Below the pieces are notes generated by a model. That model saw nothing but the letters and a program-made list of their open reading frames with translations, was not told the origin of the DNA and did not search any database. Made by a program: the position numbers and the translations under genes. Of a stretch of 64,000 nucleotides of DNA, positions 32,156 to 43,199 are shown one piece after another; the stretch's first letter is position 1, and every line of letters begins with the position of its first letter. The stretch lies in assembly GCA_027422505.1 (NCBI GenBank), contig JAPQWV010000017.1, forward strand, positions 14,013,501 through 14,077,500, given 5' to 3'. Source of the stretch: Craterostigma plantagineum. Taxonomy: Eukaryota > Streptophyta > Magnoliopsida > Lamiales > Linderniaceae.

Positions 32156-32570
32156 TCCTATCCTCAAATTCTTAGGCAATCGATTAGAATTATATAGAAT
32201 GAGATTTCGATTAAAACCTTGGTTGAGAGCTTGAGAGAGAATTTCACTTAGAGTGAGAAGATATTTGTGTTTCTCTGTCTAGATATCAAATTCCAAGCCT
32301 TTCGGATCAATTTTCTAAAATCTCCTCATTAAGCACAATGTTTGTACATCTATTTATACCAAACATACTTGGTATAAATAACATACTAAGTCCTAAACTA
32401 AGGACAAATACAATAAAAGCCCCCTAATTACAAGGATAGCTAATAAAATTAAAGCACAACTAAAATTGATATTCTACAAGGCAGAACTTGCGCAAGCAGT
32501 TGTTTCCAAAAACGGCAATTACTAGAAAATTTTCGCAATATCAATTTCAAAAATTCATAGTAAATCATAG
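32156..32570 (-). repeat. Probable LTR fragment C6 (copia type)
   Basis: Non-coding. It resembles the R-U5 side of the other copia LTRs, with a perfect 11-bp palindrome around TATA-like boxes (ATTTATACCAA at 32352-32362, TTGGTATAAAT at 32369-32379). No LTR end is visible because C1 and C2 abut it. Its last 233 bp recur on the other side of C2. Confidence 0.4.
32338..32570. repeat. Left copy of a 233-bp repeat flanking C2
   Basis: Begins ATGTTTGTACATC and ends AAATCATAG at the C2 LTR. It is the same as 44734-44965 except for one single-base deletion and one C/T difference. Confidence 0.95.
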
Positions 32571-32867
32571 TGTTGGTCCCGATTGCACCAAACAAGGAAT
32601 CAAAGAGGATTTAATGGAATGAAAAGGGAGAGGATCTCACCTTCAAGTGTGTGTATTGTGTGAAAAATAGGATAAGCCTTTTGATCTTTGATTCCCTTTC
32701 AATTGTTTTGGTAAAACCTTATATACCACATTAACCCTAGGTATATTAAGGCCCAAACACTAAAAATTTAAATAATTACATTCTAGTCCAAAGCCCAAGC
32801 TACAAAGATAATTACAATATTAAACCCAAGACATAAACGATTGACACAATCACTAAATATCCTAACA
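32571..32867 (-). repeat. 3' LTR of C2
   Basis: TGTTGGTCCCG...CCTAACA, 297 bp, followed by the polypurine tract. It matches 44436-44733. ATATACC (32721-32727) and GGTATAT (32740-32746) form an inverted repeat. Confidence 0.9.
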
Positions 32868-32880
32868 ATCTCCCCCTTTG
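32868..32880 (-). promoter_or_regulatory. Polypurine tract of C2
   Basis: ATCTCCCCCTTTG on the plus strand, adjacent to the 3' LTR. Confidence 0.85.
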
Positions 32881-32925
32881 TGTCAATTGTTGGGAGTCTT
32901 GGATCTTGGGCGTTGTGATGGTGGA

Positions 32926-35900
32926 TTAGCGTGTTAGTGTTTCGCGAAGTCCTAGCTTGAACTCGAAGGCGCGGAGATTCCTTCGAAGGACCATTCTATC
33001 AGCTATAGGGTAGATGAACTTCGCGAACTTGGATCGGCAGTGTGGATCTTCTTCCGAAAGGATGCGGCAAATCCTCATGAGTTTGTCTTGGATGATGGTG
33101 AGCGTCCCATCTGAGAATTTTGCCACTTCGGAGCAGCGCAGCAGCCTCATCTTTCCCTTGTAGTTCGAGTAGGCGACCGCCAGATCATCTCCGTCGATCA
33201 CATCACCTTCTCGGTAGTCGTCCGCGTTCTTGAAAGATGGGCGAGTTAGGTTCACCTTCTTCAGGTTGTTCTCCACCGCCATCTGCAGATCATGGGTGGC
33301 GAAGAATCTGACCTGTCGGAACATATGGCGCTTGAGAGCTATGTAGCCCATGGTGACCGGTTCAGCCCGTACGAGATGTCCCGAACTTCGGAGGACGAGT
33401 CTGAACTGCTTCATGGATTCCAGCATGTTGTACAAATCACCTAAGCGCAGAAATTTGAAGTCCGCCTCGCTTACTTCACAGCAGCTCTCGTCCTGCCTCA
33501 TCACCGTGAACACTGGATAGTGAACACGTCCTTTCGACTCTTGGCGAAGGTCAGTGACTTTGCAGATGGGGGGCCCGATTCATTTCCAGAGCGATGTTTT
33601 CTTCATCGGACAGCGTCCTCTTTGTGCACTTGTAGCAAAGAAGGCTCCATCGATAGAGCTTCTTCTTTTCCTCGCTCCAATTTTGAATGTTCATCAGCTC
33701 ATATTCGTTGAAGGTCGTGATGATTTGCTCCTTGCGCCGCCAGATCCTCTTCCTGATCTCTTCTTGAAATGCCGCGGTGATCTTCTTATTTTCCCACGGT
33801 GCTTCTGGTATATCCGTCGTGGGCACATCCGGTTGAGCAGCAGGAGCCTCAGCTTGCTGCGCTTTAAATTGTAGGGTGTTCTCGAGCACGGCAGGTTCAA
33901 CGTCGTACTCCTCTCTGTTCTCGTTTTCTGCAGTGTTGATTAGAGTGAGCGAGGCTTCCTTTAGCAGACGTGGAGCATTTTCCACCAACTTCCTGGCTGC
34001 TACTGCATCGGCGGGTGTGTACAGCCATTCATCGTTAAAGATGTAGGCCTCGATCTGGCTCTGTGCGTAGTAGACGTCCTCGGAAGCCATGTTGGAATCG
34101 GTACTGAGAGGGGTATGGCTGTGTGGTGGCGAGGGTGTTGTGTCGGAGGAGTTTGAGGATTGTGGGGATGGTTGTGGTGGAGATTCTGGTGGTTCGGATG
34201 AGGTGATGGTTTTGGCTAGGATGATTTGGGCGTCGGTTGGTGTAGATGTGGTGGTGTCCTCTAACGTCGATGTGGTAGTTAGAGGTCCCGAGACGGTGGG
34301 TGGAGAAGGTGTGGTGTGGTCTCTATCGCCGATGTGATGATTAGAGTTACGGAGACGGTAGTAGGTGGTAATGTGGGTGATTTGGCTAATGACTCGGGGT
34401 TAATGGGATGGGATTTTTGGCTAGTGGGGTGTCAGGTTTCTGTTGCGGGCGTTGTTTCAGGTGCAGAGGAGGAAGGCGGCGTCGATTGCACGAGTCCTTG
34501 TGATTGTGAGCCTTGTTGCCTCTCCCCCTCGCGGCGATCTTGATCATCGTCTTGATCGTCGGGCCTGATCCCGCTAGACTCGCCTTGAGCACGGCAAGTC
34601 ATTGGTTGAGTGATAATGGCCTTCATTTGCTGTTCTTCTTCGTCAAGTTCCGTCATTGATTCGAATAGGGCTCTGAGGATGAAGAGCTCCTTTGCGAAAA
34701 TTGAGGAGAGAACAGCTTCAGCGTCCACATTTTGAGTTGGTGGTGGCGTCTCCGGGGCCACACCTTTGCCTTTGTCGATGGTGGACGCATCGAGACGCGC
34801 GTAGACTTTATCGAGGATAGACGCCTCATGAGTCTTTGCAAACTCTTGAAGACGAGTCTCTAACGCGGTCTCAGTCACGAACTGGGGTAAGTTTAACAAG
34901 TTGGAATCACGAAGAAATCCAACTGTCACCGAATCGGAGAAGATAGCCGATAGGCCGCCCGTTTGCACAGGGCGGGAAAAGACAGGGTCACTCAGACTTC
35001 CCGTTGGCATCATCGATGAGACAGACTCAAGCGAATGATGGCCTAGGCTCACGGTTGTTGTGATGTTGGCCGTGCTAGGTCTTCCGCTCTCAGTCACAGA
35101 GACATCACCGAGCGTTCTGACAGAATCACGAAGACTCTGTAGTGCGGTAAAAGGTGTATGTGTCCTAGAAACGTAAGAAATTATGGGGAGTGAGGGCACT
35201 ATATTCGATGTGCATGAAGAGGATACAGTCTGAGGCGAGGGACTGCTTGTTTCAACATCGACTATCTCCAAGCGGGATGTCGATGGCATACGTGGCTCCT
35301 CGTGGAATGAAATATCTTCCTGTAGAGAGGAAGATAAGTGGATTGGGGGGTCATTTGCGTGGTTGAGCCAGATGCCACGTCTTCTACTCGGGAGGTGAAC
35401 ACATCACCTCCTGTACCTATTGGTTCGGCTCGGCTTATCTGTGGCTGAGGAGGTCGATCGTGTTTTTGTTTCGATCGACGCTCCGTGGGGCGGCTTACGT
35501 CATCTCACGCGAACGTTTTTTCGAAACGCGGGTGGAAGAGGATGCGGCGCGACTCGATGACCTTTTGGAGGTGGTGGTGGGGTTTTGGCTAGTCCGGGGT
35601 TAGGAGCAGTGGGGTTGATCTGCGCCGTAGGAACAGTGGATAGTGGATGAGGGCTTTCGCGGAAAGAGGCTGTGGAGGCACGGTATTCTCGGACGTGCAG
35701 GTTGGTCGGGTCGACGTAGGCAAGAACGTCGTCTGGGATTATCATTGCGTGTCGATCTTTCGCCGGAGTGTTTTTCTTGGCGAACTTCTCGACAGTGGGG
35801 ATTAGGAAGTGTTCCGTTGCCGGGCGGATGCGAATGTTGGTGGAGTGCAAGCGGAAATGTTTGATGAGAGCTTGGAGCCACCGCATGTAAGGGACGAAGC

Positions 35901-36636
35901 GGTTTGTGACTCCCTTGGCGACTTCCCGGTCGCGACGTTGGATCATGGAGACGAGATCCATCCATATGATGTCGGCGTAGTTGTACTTGCGGTTGTGGGC
36001 GATGCCGGTTAGGATGGTGAGGATTTGAAAGTTTCCGCGGTCCTGACCAGCATGCTTCCCTGACATGCATTTGTTCACCAGCAGGTACAACGTTCGCCAG
36101 GGTTGAGGTAGATTGCGGGTGGTTACTTCACTGAGGACAAGTGGGCCCTTCTTCTTCTTGTTTTCTGGTTGATAGCCCAGTCTGTCTATGTCCTCGATGA
36201 GTTGTTCATGGGTTGGTAGCGGGTCGTATGGTGAGTAGATAGGGAGTTGAAGCACTTCTTGGACTTGCTTGCTAGTGAGGACCACCGTTTCTTGATCAAT
36301 TATGGCGGATAAGGTTTTAGCAAGGTGGAGTGGTCCAGCTATCTGCAACGTATGCCAGAATTGTTGAAGATACACTTGTGCTTCTGGCTCGCCATGAGTG
36401 AGGGCGTGGCGAAGTGGGTGCCCTTTGAGGATTTCTATAATGATGGGGGCATCGCACCGAAAGCTGTCCAAGTCCACCATGTAATTGTTGGGAATCAAGG
36501 CCGCCCATTGACTTGTTGGGAAGATCTGCTCGATTGGTCGGACATAGGTAAGCGTGTTGAGCTCGATGCGAGCGATGTCCCTTTGGATTGCAGCCGCCTC
36601 AAGTGCTTCAAGTGTACCTTGATCTTTGTTGGTCAT
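32926..36636 (-). pseudogene. Extra ORF downstream of pol in C2, nearly continuous
   Basis: Not assigned to a known family. From the ATG at 36634-36636 a 378-codon frame encodes a globular region with ILKGHPLRHALTHGEPEAQV, YLQQFW, LGYQPE and LPQPWRTLYLLVNKCMSGKHAG. A stop at 35500 is followed in the same frame by a Ser/Thr/Pro-rich, possibly coiled-coil region (35289-34432). Then come a charged block with WRRKEQIITTFNEYELMNIQNW (34090-33551, other frame) and LKKVNLTRPSFKNADDYREG (33513-32926). No transmembrane segment or signal peptide was seen, so an envelope role is unsupported. Position matches the env-like ORF of Sireviruses. I recall similar unnamed proteins in Asteraceae annotations. 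C4 encodes a diverged homologue. Confidence 0.65.
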
Positions 36637-36699
36637 ATCTGTGCTCGACAGTAATTGTAATATGATTAGTACGGATTAATGTGGGTGAAACAATGAAAG

Positions 36700-37830
36700 T
36701 AGCCTCAAATTGTAAATGAAAATTTTCAATACTTAGAAAATTTCTGAATTGAAGGCGTTCATAAGAGATGAGAAGATTCGCTAAGCATAACACATAGACA
36801 TGTTGAGAAAATTTTCGCATTTTGTGTAAACTTTGGCATGTAATGGAAAATTTAGCAGATTGAGTAAAATTTTGCAAGTATGGAAAATTTTCGCAAGTTA
36901 AGAAATCTCGCAAGTTGTCCAAATTTTTCGCAAGTAATGAGAAAATTCGCTAATTATCATACATAGACAAGTCGAGAGACATTTTCGCATATATCAAGGA
37001 AATTTCGCACTCAGTCTATACATGAATTTTTGCATATAAGGAAAATTTTCGCACGTTGAAGTGATTTCGCATTCAGAGTGAATTTTCGCATGTATCAAAG
37101 AAATTTCGCATTCAGTTTATCCATGAATTTTCGCATATAACAAGGAAATTTCGCATTCAGAGGAATTTTCGCATGTAGTGTTAATGTTTCGCAGATTATA
37201 ATATATAGACATGCCGAGAAAATTTTCGCAGATTGAGTAAGATTTCGCATGTATTGGGAAATTTTCGCAAGTTATAGCACATAGACGTGTCGTGAGAATT
37301 TTCGCATTTAGTGTAATTTTTTCGCATGTAATCCAAAACTTTCGCGGTGAAAATTTGTTCTAAAGACGGTATTAAATTTCGCAGGTAGAAAGAGTTTTCA
37401 AGTTAGCAAAAATTTCGCAAGTTTTGAATTTTCTCAAGTGAATGGAAGTTTCGCAGAGTGATGGAGCTTTGAAGAAAATCTGCTTAAGTTAGAAAATTTC
37501 TGGGGTTCAAATTTTTGGGTCACTTTAGTTGCGAAATAGTGAAGATGCGAAAATATGTAATATGAAGTGATGTGTATGAGAATTTCGCGAGGCTTCACAT
37601 GCTGTAGCAGCGAAATTTTAACACACATAAATTCTCGGATGAAAGTTTTCGCAGGTTCTTAGTCACTGTAGCAGCGAAAAATTTTAACGCCAGAGATTTC
37701 TCGGATAAAATTTCGCGGGACCTTACTCACTGTAGCGCAAGAAATTTCTCGGATAAAAAAAAATCGCGGGGCCTAGCTCACTGTAGCAGCGAAATCTAAC
37801 GTTTAAAGCATTTTCTGAGAATTTTCTTGG
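36700..37830 (-). repeat. TTTTCGCA motif tract before the extra ORF of C2
   Basis: More than twenty TTTCGCA copies (often AATTTTCGCATGTA or AAATTTCGCATTCAG) fill about 1 kb directly upstream of the extra ORF start. Toward 37500-37830 the motif changes to TCTCGGAT and TTTCGCGG. The spacing is irregular. Confidence 0.75.
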
Positions 37831-38714
37831 TGAAGAACACAGTGCGAAAACGTGCGAAACGACGCAATAATTTTTTACCTTAGACCTACTCATATCTTAA
37901 CCAGAATGCAATAATCTCAACTCAATCGACTCGAGATTGGACGGGCAATGCATATTTGGGGGTTTTAAACATCAAAAAGCTAACATGCGTCCGATTTAAA
38001 GCCGAGAAGAAATTAATTTAAACCAAAAAAAAAGCTAAACGGGGCAGAAACTGGATTAAATTGAACGAGAAGCAGTTTATTTGCGATGTATTCATAACAA
38101 AAGGCTGATTTTGACGTCGGAGAATGCAGATAAACGGATTTTGAATGCAGATTTGAGGACGAGGACGACTGCGAGGGTTTTGAGAAATTTTTGAAAAGGG
38201 GGTGCGAAATTTTTGAAATTTTCTCGGGTATCTGTAAGATTGTGAAAAACGTTAAGGGTTGGGGTTTTAGGGATTTTGTTACTGTTCATGCGAAATTTTT
38301 GAGTTAATGGGCCGAAATTCGGGGGCTTGGTCAAAATTGGATCCAGATCTGATTTTTGCGGACTTGGTCAAAGTTGGGTCCAAATTAAAGTTCAATTGGT
38401 CCAATTTTGACCCTGTTTGATCAGAAATTTAAAAATTCAACCCAAAACATTTTAATCGGTCCAATTTTGACTCAGTTTGGCCAAACTTTAAAATTTCAAC
38501 CCATTTTTTTTTATTTTTTATTTTTTTTTTAAATTGGCAAAATCAGAGACTCCCCCTTAATTGAAAACTCCCTTTTTAAATAATGCAAAAATCAGAAGCT
38601 CCCCCTTAATCGAAAACTCACCCTCAAAAGACATAATTTAGAAGACACATAGAGAATGAAATGAAGTGAAAGGACATATGTACACTTTATCAAAGTTCAT
38701 GTAGGGTCTATTGA
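37831..38714 (-). other. Non-coding spacer of C2 with polypurine motifs
   Basis: No gene. Four polypurine-like motifs (complements of GACTCCCCCTTAA, ACTCCCTTTT, GCTCCCCCTTAAT and ACTCACCCTCAAA) lie at 38548-38628, near the pol end. GGTCCAATTTTGAC occurs twice near 38400-38470 as part of an imperfect tandem duplication. Confidence 0.6.
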
Positions 38715-41700
38715 TCACAGCTGAATATTCAACATGCCCAACATTGTCACAAGGTGTTGGAATCGTTTGACATCCAACGGTTTTGTGAAAATGTCGGCCA
38801 GCTGATCTTCGGTTGTGACGTAGTGCAATTCAATCGTCCCTTGTTCGACATGTTCTTTGATGAAGTGGTGACGAATATCTATGTGTTTCGTTCGCGAGTG
38901 ATGTACCGGATTACTCGTCATCGCAATTGCACTCTTAGAGTCACAATAAATGGGAATTTTATCAACATGAAAATTAAAATCTCGTAGTTGGGTTCTCATC
39001 CACAAAAGCTGTGAACAACAACTAGCGGCGGCGACATATTCTGCCTCCGTCGATGAAGTTGAGACACAGTTTTGTTTTCGAGATGACCAACTCACGAGTT
39101 TACCGTCCAAGAAGTGTGCAGCTCCAGAGGTGTTTTTCCTATCCATCTTGCATCCTACATAATCCGAGTCAGAGAATCCAACCAGTTTGAAGTCCGATCG
39201 AGTGGGGTACCACAAATCCAGATTCGGTGTTCCTTTGAGATAGCGGAGAATCCTTTTGACAGCAGTGAGATGGGATTCCTTAGGTGTAGCCTGGAAATGA
39301 GCGCAGATTCATGTCGAGAGAACGATATCCGGTCGACTAGCAGTGAGGTACAGAAGAGAGCCTATTATCCCTCGGTATACGGTTTGGTCAACGGGAGCAC
39401 CAGATGGGTCCGCGTCGGGTCGGCCAGAGGGTGACATAGGTGTAGCAGCAGTCTTAGCATCCTTCATGCCATATTTCTCGAGGATGTCATGGATGTATTT
39501 GGACTGGTTGATGAAGATTCCGTCGGGGTGTTGCTTTACTTGAAGACCAAGAAAGAAATTCAGCTCGCCCATCATACTCATTTCGAATTTCTCTTTCATC
39601 ATTCTGCGAACTCTTCACACATTTGTGGTTCAGTCGATCCAAAAATGATGTCATCGACATAAATATTGTACAATCATGATGTCCGGGCCACTCCGCTTGG
39701 TGAAGAGAGTTGTATCCAGAGATCCTTTCTTAAATCCAGACTGAACAAGGAAGTCTGAAAGGACGTCATACCAAGCTCGGGGAGCCTGTTTTAGTCCGTA
39801 GAGGGCCTTGTAGAGTCGATATACGTGATGAGGGAACTCTTCGCTCAAGAACCCTTCAGGTTGATCAACGTACACTTCTTCTTTGAGAAATCCATTCAGA
39901 AATGCAGTCTTCACGTCCATTTGGTAGACTTTAGAGTTCTTGTGAGCAGCAAAGGCAAGAAAAATTCGTATGGCTTCGATCCTGGCAACTGGGGCGAAAG
40001 TTTCATCGTAGTCGATGCCTTCTTGTTGGTTGTACCCCTTAGCCACAAGTCTTGCTTTATTGCGGATGACAACACCGTCTTCATCCTTTTTGTTCTTGAA
40101 GATCCACTTTGTACCGATAATGGATCTATTGTGAGGTCGTGGTACGAGTTCCCAAACTTGTAATCGTTCAAACTGATTTATTTCCTCCTGCATTGCAATC
40201 AGCCAATCAGGATCGTTGAGAGCTTCAGCTACTCGTGATGGTTCGGCTTGACTGAGATAGCAAGCAAACAGACTTTCATTCATTGAAGCCGAACGCGTCG
40301 AAACACCGGATGTGGGATCCCCAATAATCTGATCGGTAGGATGAGAGCGAGCCCAAAGTGGTACATTGGTCTGTGAGGAGCTGGCCGCATTTGTATCGAT
40401 TGGAGACTCATTAGATTGGGGTCCGGTGTCCGAAGAAGAGATCTCAACCGTAGTAGATTGAGAAGGTTCAGCATCAGGATCAGCAATGTTCCCAGGGTTG
40501 GGTAAAATGTCGTCTTCGTTGAGATTGAGATCATCCAAGTTTGGCGGGACGACATCATCGCTGATAGCTGGTGGTGTAGGTGGGGTGGGTGCAGCGGTAG
40601 TTTGAGTGGTGGCGACGGGAGTCTTGGGGACTGGATAGAAGTACTCGAAGAGTAGATCGAGATCCAGTTCACCAGAATTGCCCTCAGATGAGGAAGTTCC
40701 CGTCGTTGAAGGTTGACCTTTTGTCAACGACTGTAGAAGACCTGGTTCCGGGCTGATATGAGCAGAAGCCATGAGGTCGCCTTCGCTTTCGTCAAATGTG
40801 ACATTTGTGCTCTCTATTACTGATCGTTTCTCCCTAAGATAGACTATGTATGCCTTCGAGTTCAGCGAATATCCAACAAAGATTCCTTCAAGTGCTTTTG
40901 GATCAAGCTTCCCAAGATGTTGGCGATCATTGGCCACAAAACATCGGCAACCGAAGACCCTTAGATAAGATATATCTGGGATACGACGGTTATTCAGCAT
41001 CTCGTATGGGGTGCGGTTGAATCTCTTGTGGATGGAAGCCCGGTTTTGCGTGTAACAGGCCGTTTGAATAGCTTCGCCCCAAAGAGAGTGAGGAAGTCCG
41101 GATTGGATGAGGAGAGTCCTAGCTGCTTCAACTAGTGTCCTATTCTTACGCTCAACGACACCATTCTGTTCTGGTGTCTTCACAGCTGAGAACTGCTGGG
41201 TGATGCCCTGAGTAGCATAGAAATCACTGAGCTTCTTGTTCTTAAACTCAGTTCCATTGTCAGTTCTGATAATCCGAACCTTCTGTTGATGAAGAGTTTG
41301 GGACGTAACAACAAACTCGATGATTAAATCAGGAACTTCATCCTTTGTGCGAACGAGTTTCGTCCATGTATAGCGTGAGAAGTCGTCGACAATCACAAGA
41401 ATATACCGTCTTCCTCCGAGTGTAGCCGTAGGCATTGGGCCACATAGATTCATGTGTAAGAGCTCAAGGATGAGCTTAGAGGACGGTGTTTCCTTAGAGA
41501 TGTGTGATGATCGCTTCATCTTCCCCAATTCACAGGCAGAGCAGAGGTGTTCCTTATGATATGACAGTTGGGGTAGACCGTTGACGAGTTTATTCTGACG
41601 CAGTTTGTTGATAGTCTTGAAATTGAGGTGTGAAGGACGCCGGTGCCATAGATCGTTCAACTTGGGTGCAGCAGGGGAGAGAAGGCATATTGGTCGAGAG

Positions 41701-41933
41701 GTCGTAAGATTGAGTATGTAAAGGTGAGACGTGCGCGTTCCAGAAAGAAGAGGTTGTCCTGAGGCATCTATAATGCTGCAGATGTCAGATTCGAAGAGAA
41801 CCTTGTATCCTTTGTCGCATAAATGACCAATGCTGAAGAGATTGTAGACCGGGCATCTTTGTTGGATATTTGCCGATATTCGCTGAACCCAAATAGGGCA
41901 TCTCCCCGATTCCGTGGGAGTGGCCCCGTTCAC
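38715..41933 (-). pseudogene. Pol of C2: integrase, RT, RNase H (protease deleted)
   Basis: A 760-codon frame (41933-39651) begins inside the GAG-pre-integrase region; zinc ligands are H97, H102, C131 and C134. The first integrase acidic residue is Asn in HMNLCGP (residue 162), while IRTDNGTEF (D225) and NGVVERKNR (E261) are intact. The RT runs from [12 protein letters not shown] through [13 protein letters not shown] and [13 protein letters not shown] one-base frameshift falls just before the catalytic YVDD. RT end and RNase H (39602-38715) have one stop at 39309; late blocks are SSTEAEYVAAASC and HSRTKHIDIRHHFIKE. Close relatives could supply enzymes in trans. Confidence 0.9.
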
Positions 41934-42897
41934 CCTCTGAGCCCTCCTCTTTCTTTATCGGCTTAGATTCTTCCGTGGGAGTGGTCTTTCTGGTGCCGCT
42001 AAAGGTTCTTTGGCGATTGGAGGAGGGTGAGGATTTTTTCCCGATCTTTTTTGAGACCATCTTTGTGAGCATTGCCAGTTGTTTGCGCAGATCACGAACA
42101 TCTTCATCAGATCCTGTATCAGCTTCGGATCCTGAAGAGGAGTCAGATATAGCAGCTGGTAGCTTCCCTTTGTTCTGTTTGGTCTTTGTGGCGGAAGATC
42201 GTTCATTGGTCTTGTTCGAGAGGAGGGCCAGTGGGTCGAATCGAGTGTTGGTGGACTGAGGTTGCACGTACGGAGCATAGGCAGACAGACTGTCATAGAG
42301 AGCATGGATGGAAGTGTTGGAGAGGTCTTTACTCTGAATCATCATCACGATTGCATTGCCCCAATGTGGTTTGAGGCTACCAAGGAAGCAGTTGTTGATA
42401 TCGAATTTATTCCTCGAGATCCTGGCTTTCTTGAGTTCATTGATGACCTTCAAGTATCGGAGGTATGTGTCACGCAGTTCCTCTCCTTCATAGGCCTGGA
42501 AGTGTTCATACTGCGAGAGACATGCTGATTTCCTCCCTTGAGCACTCTCAGTTGTGCAGCACTCAATGTGAGCGTAGACCTCGTTTCCCATAGCCTGGAA
42601 GAGATATCCTTTGGCAGTCTCATCGGCCTGTAGGCGAGCCTGTTCATCCTCATTGATGGGACCTCTTGGAGTGCGGCGTTCATCCATGGGAGGGTTTGCG
42701 TTTGGCTGTGCAGGGATGATTGTCCAGAACTGTGCTGGACCATTGAAGATGGAGTCCAGAAGGTATTGAGAGAGTGGTGCGCCTTTGTTCCTGATGAACG
42801 TGAGGAATCGGTTTGTCCATATGCTGTAGTCGCCTTGTCGCAGCATCGGAGGCCTGATGTCGGAGCCCACTGTTGAGATGTCATTCGTGGTAGACAT
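41934..42897 (-). pseudogene. Gag of C2, C-terminally deleted
   Basis: The ATG at 42895-42897 opens MSTTNDISTVGSDIRPPMLR, almost identical to the Gag of C5. The capsid-like core includes KGYLFQAMGNEVYAHIECC, LRDTYLRYLKVINELKKARI and LDSIFNGPAQFWTIIP. Compared with C5 it lacks 16 codons after ECCTT (in frame), then ends at KKEEGSEGE, where a larger deletion joins it out of frame to pol. The zinc knuckle and coiled-coil region seen in C5 are missing, so packaging of its own RNA by this Gag is unlikely. Confidence 0.85.
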
Positions 42898-43199
42898 GGT
42901 TGGTGCAGTCGAATCGTCCGTGGTTTTGATCTTGTATAGATAAGAGAGTTAGTAACGAACGAGATGAGAAATATGAGTTTAACGTGTAGAGTTTTGAGAA
43001 AAAAAAATTGTTTAAAGAATTTCTTAGAACTAAGTGAGCGTGTGTGATGGTCAAATGAAGGGAAAATATATCTTCAAATTAGGAGAAGTTCTAGAACTTT
43101 AAAAACGAGATTTGAGGCGAGAAAAAAAAATTTATGTCAAAAGTGGTCTAGGGTGATAGGACTAAAGTGTAAGGATCAAATCTTAAATAAGTTTGAGAA

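Noticed and set aside
34089..34543. Plus-strand open frames rich in Val, Gly and Asp
   Set aside because: They are antisense to the Ser/Thr/Pro-rich linker of the C2 extra ORF.
32926..36636. Calling the extra ORF an envelope gene
   Set aside because: Position fits, but I see no signal peptide, transmembrane helix or fusion-like segment.
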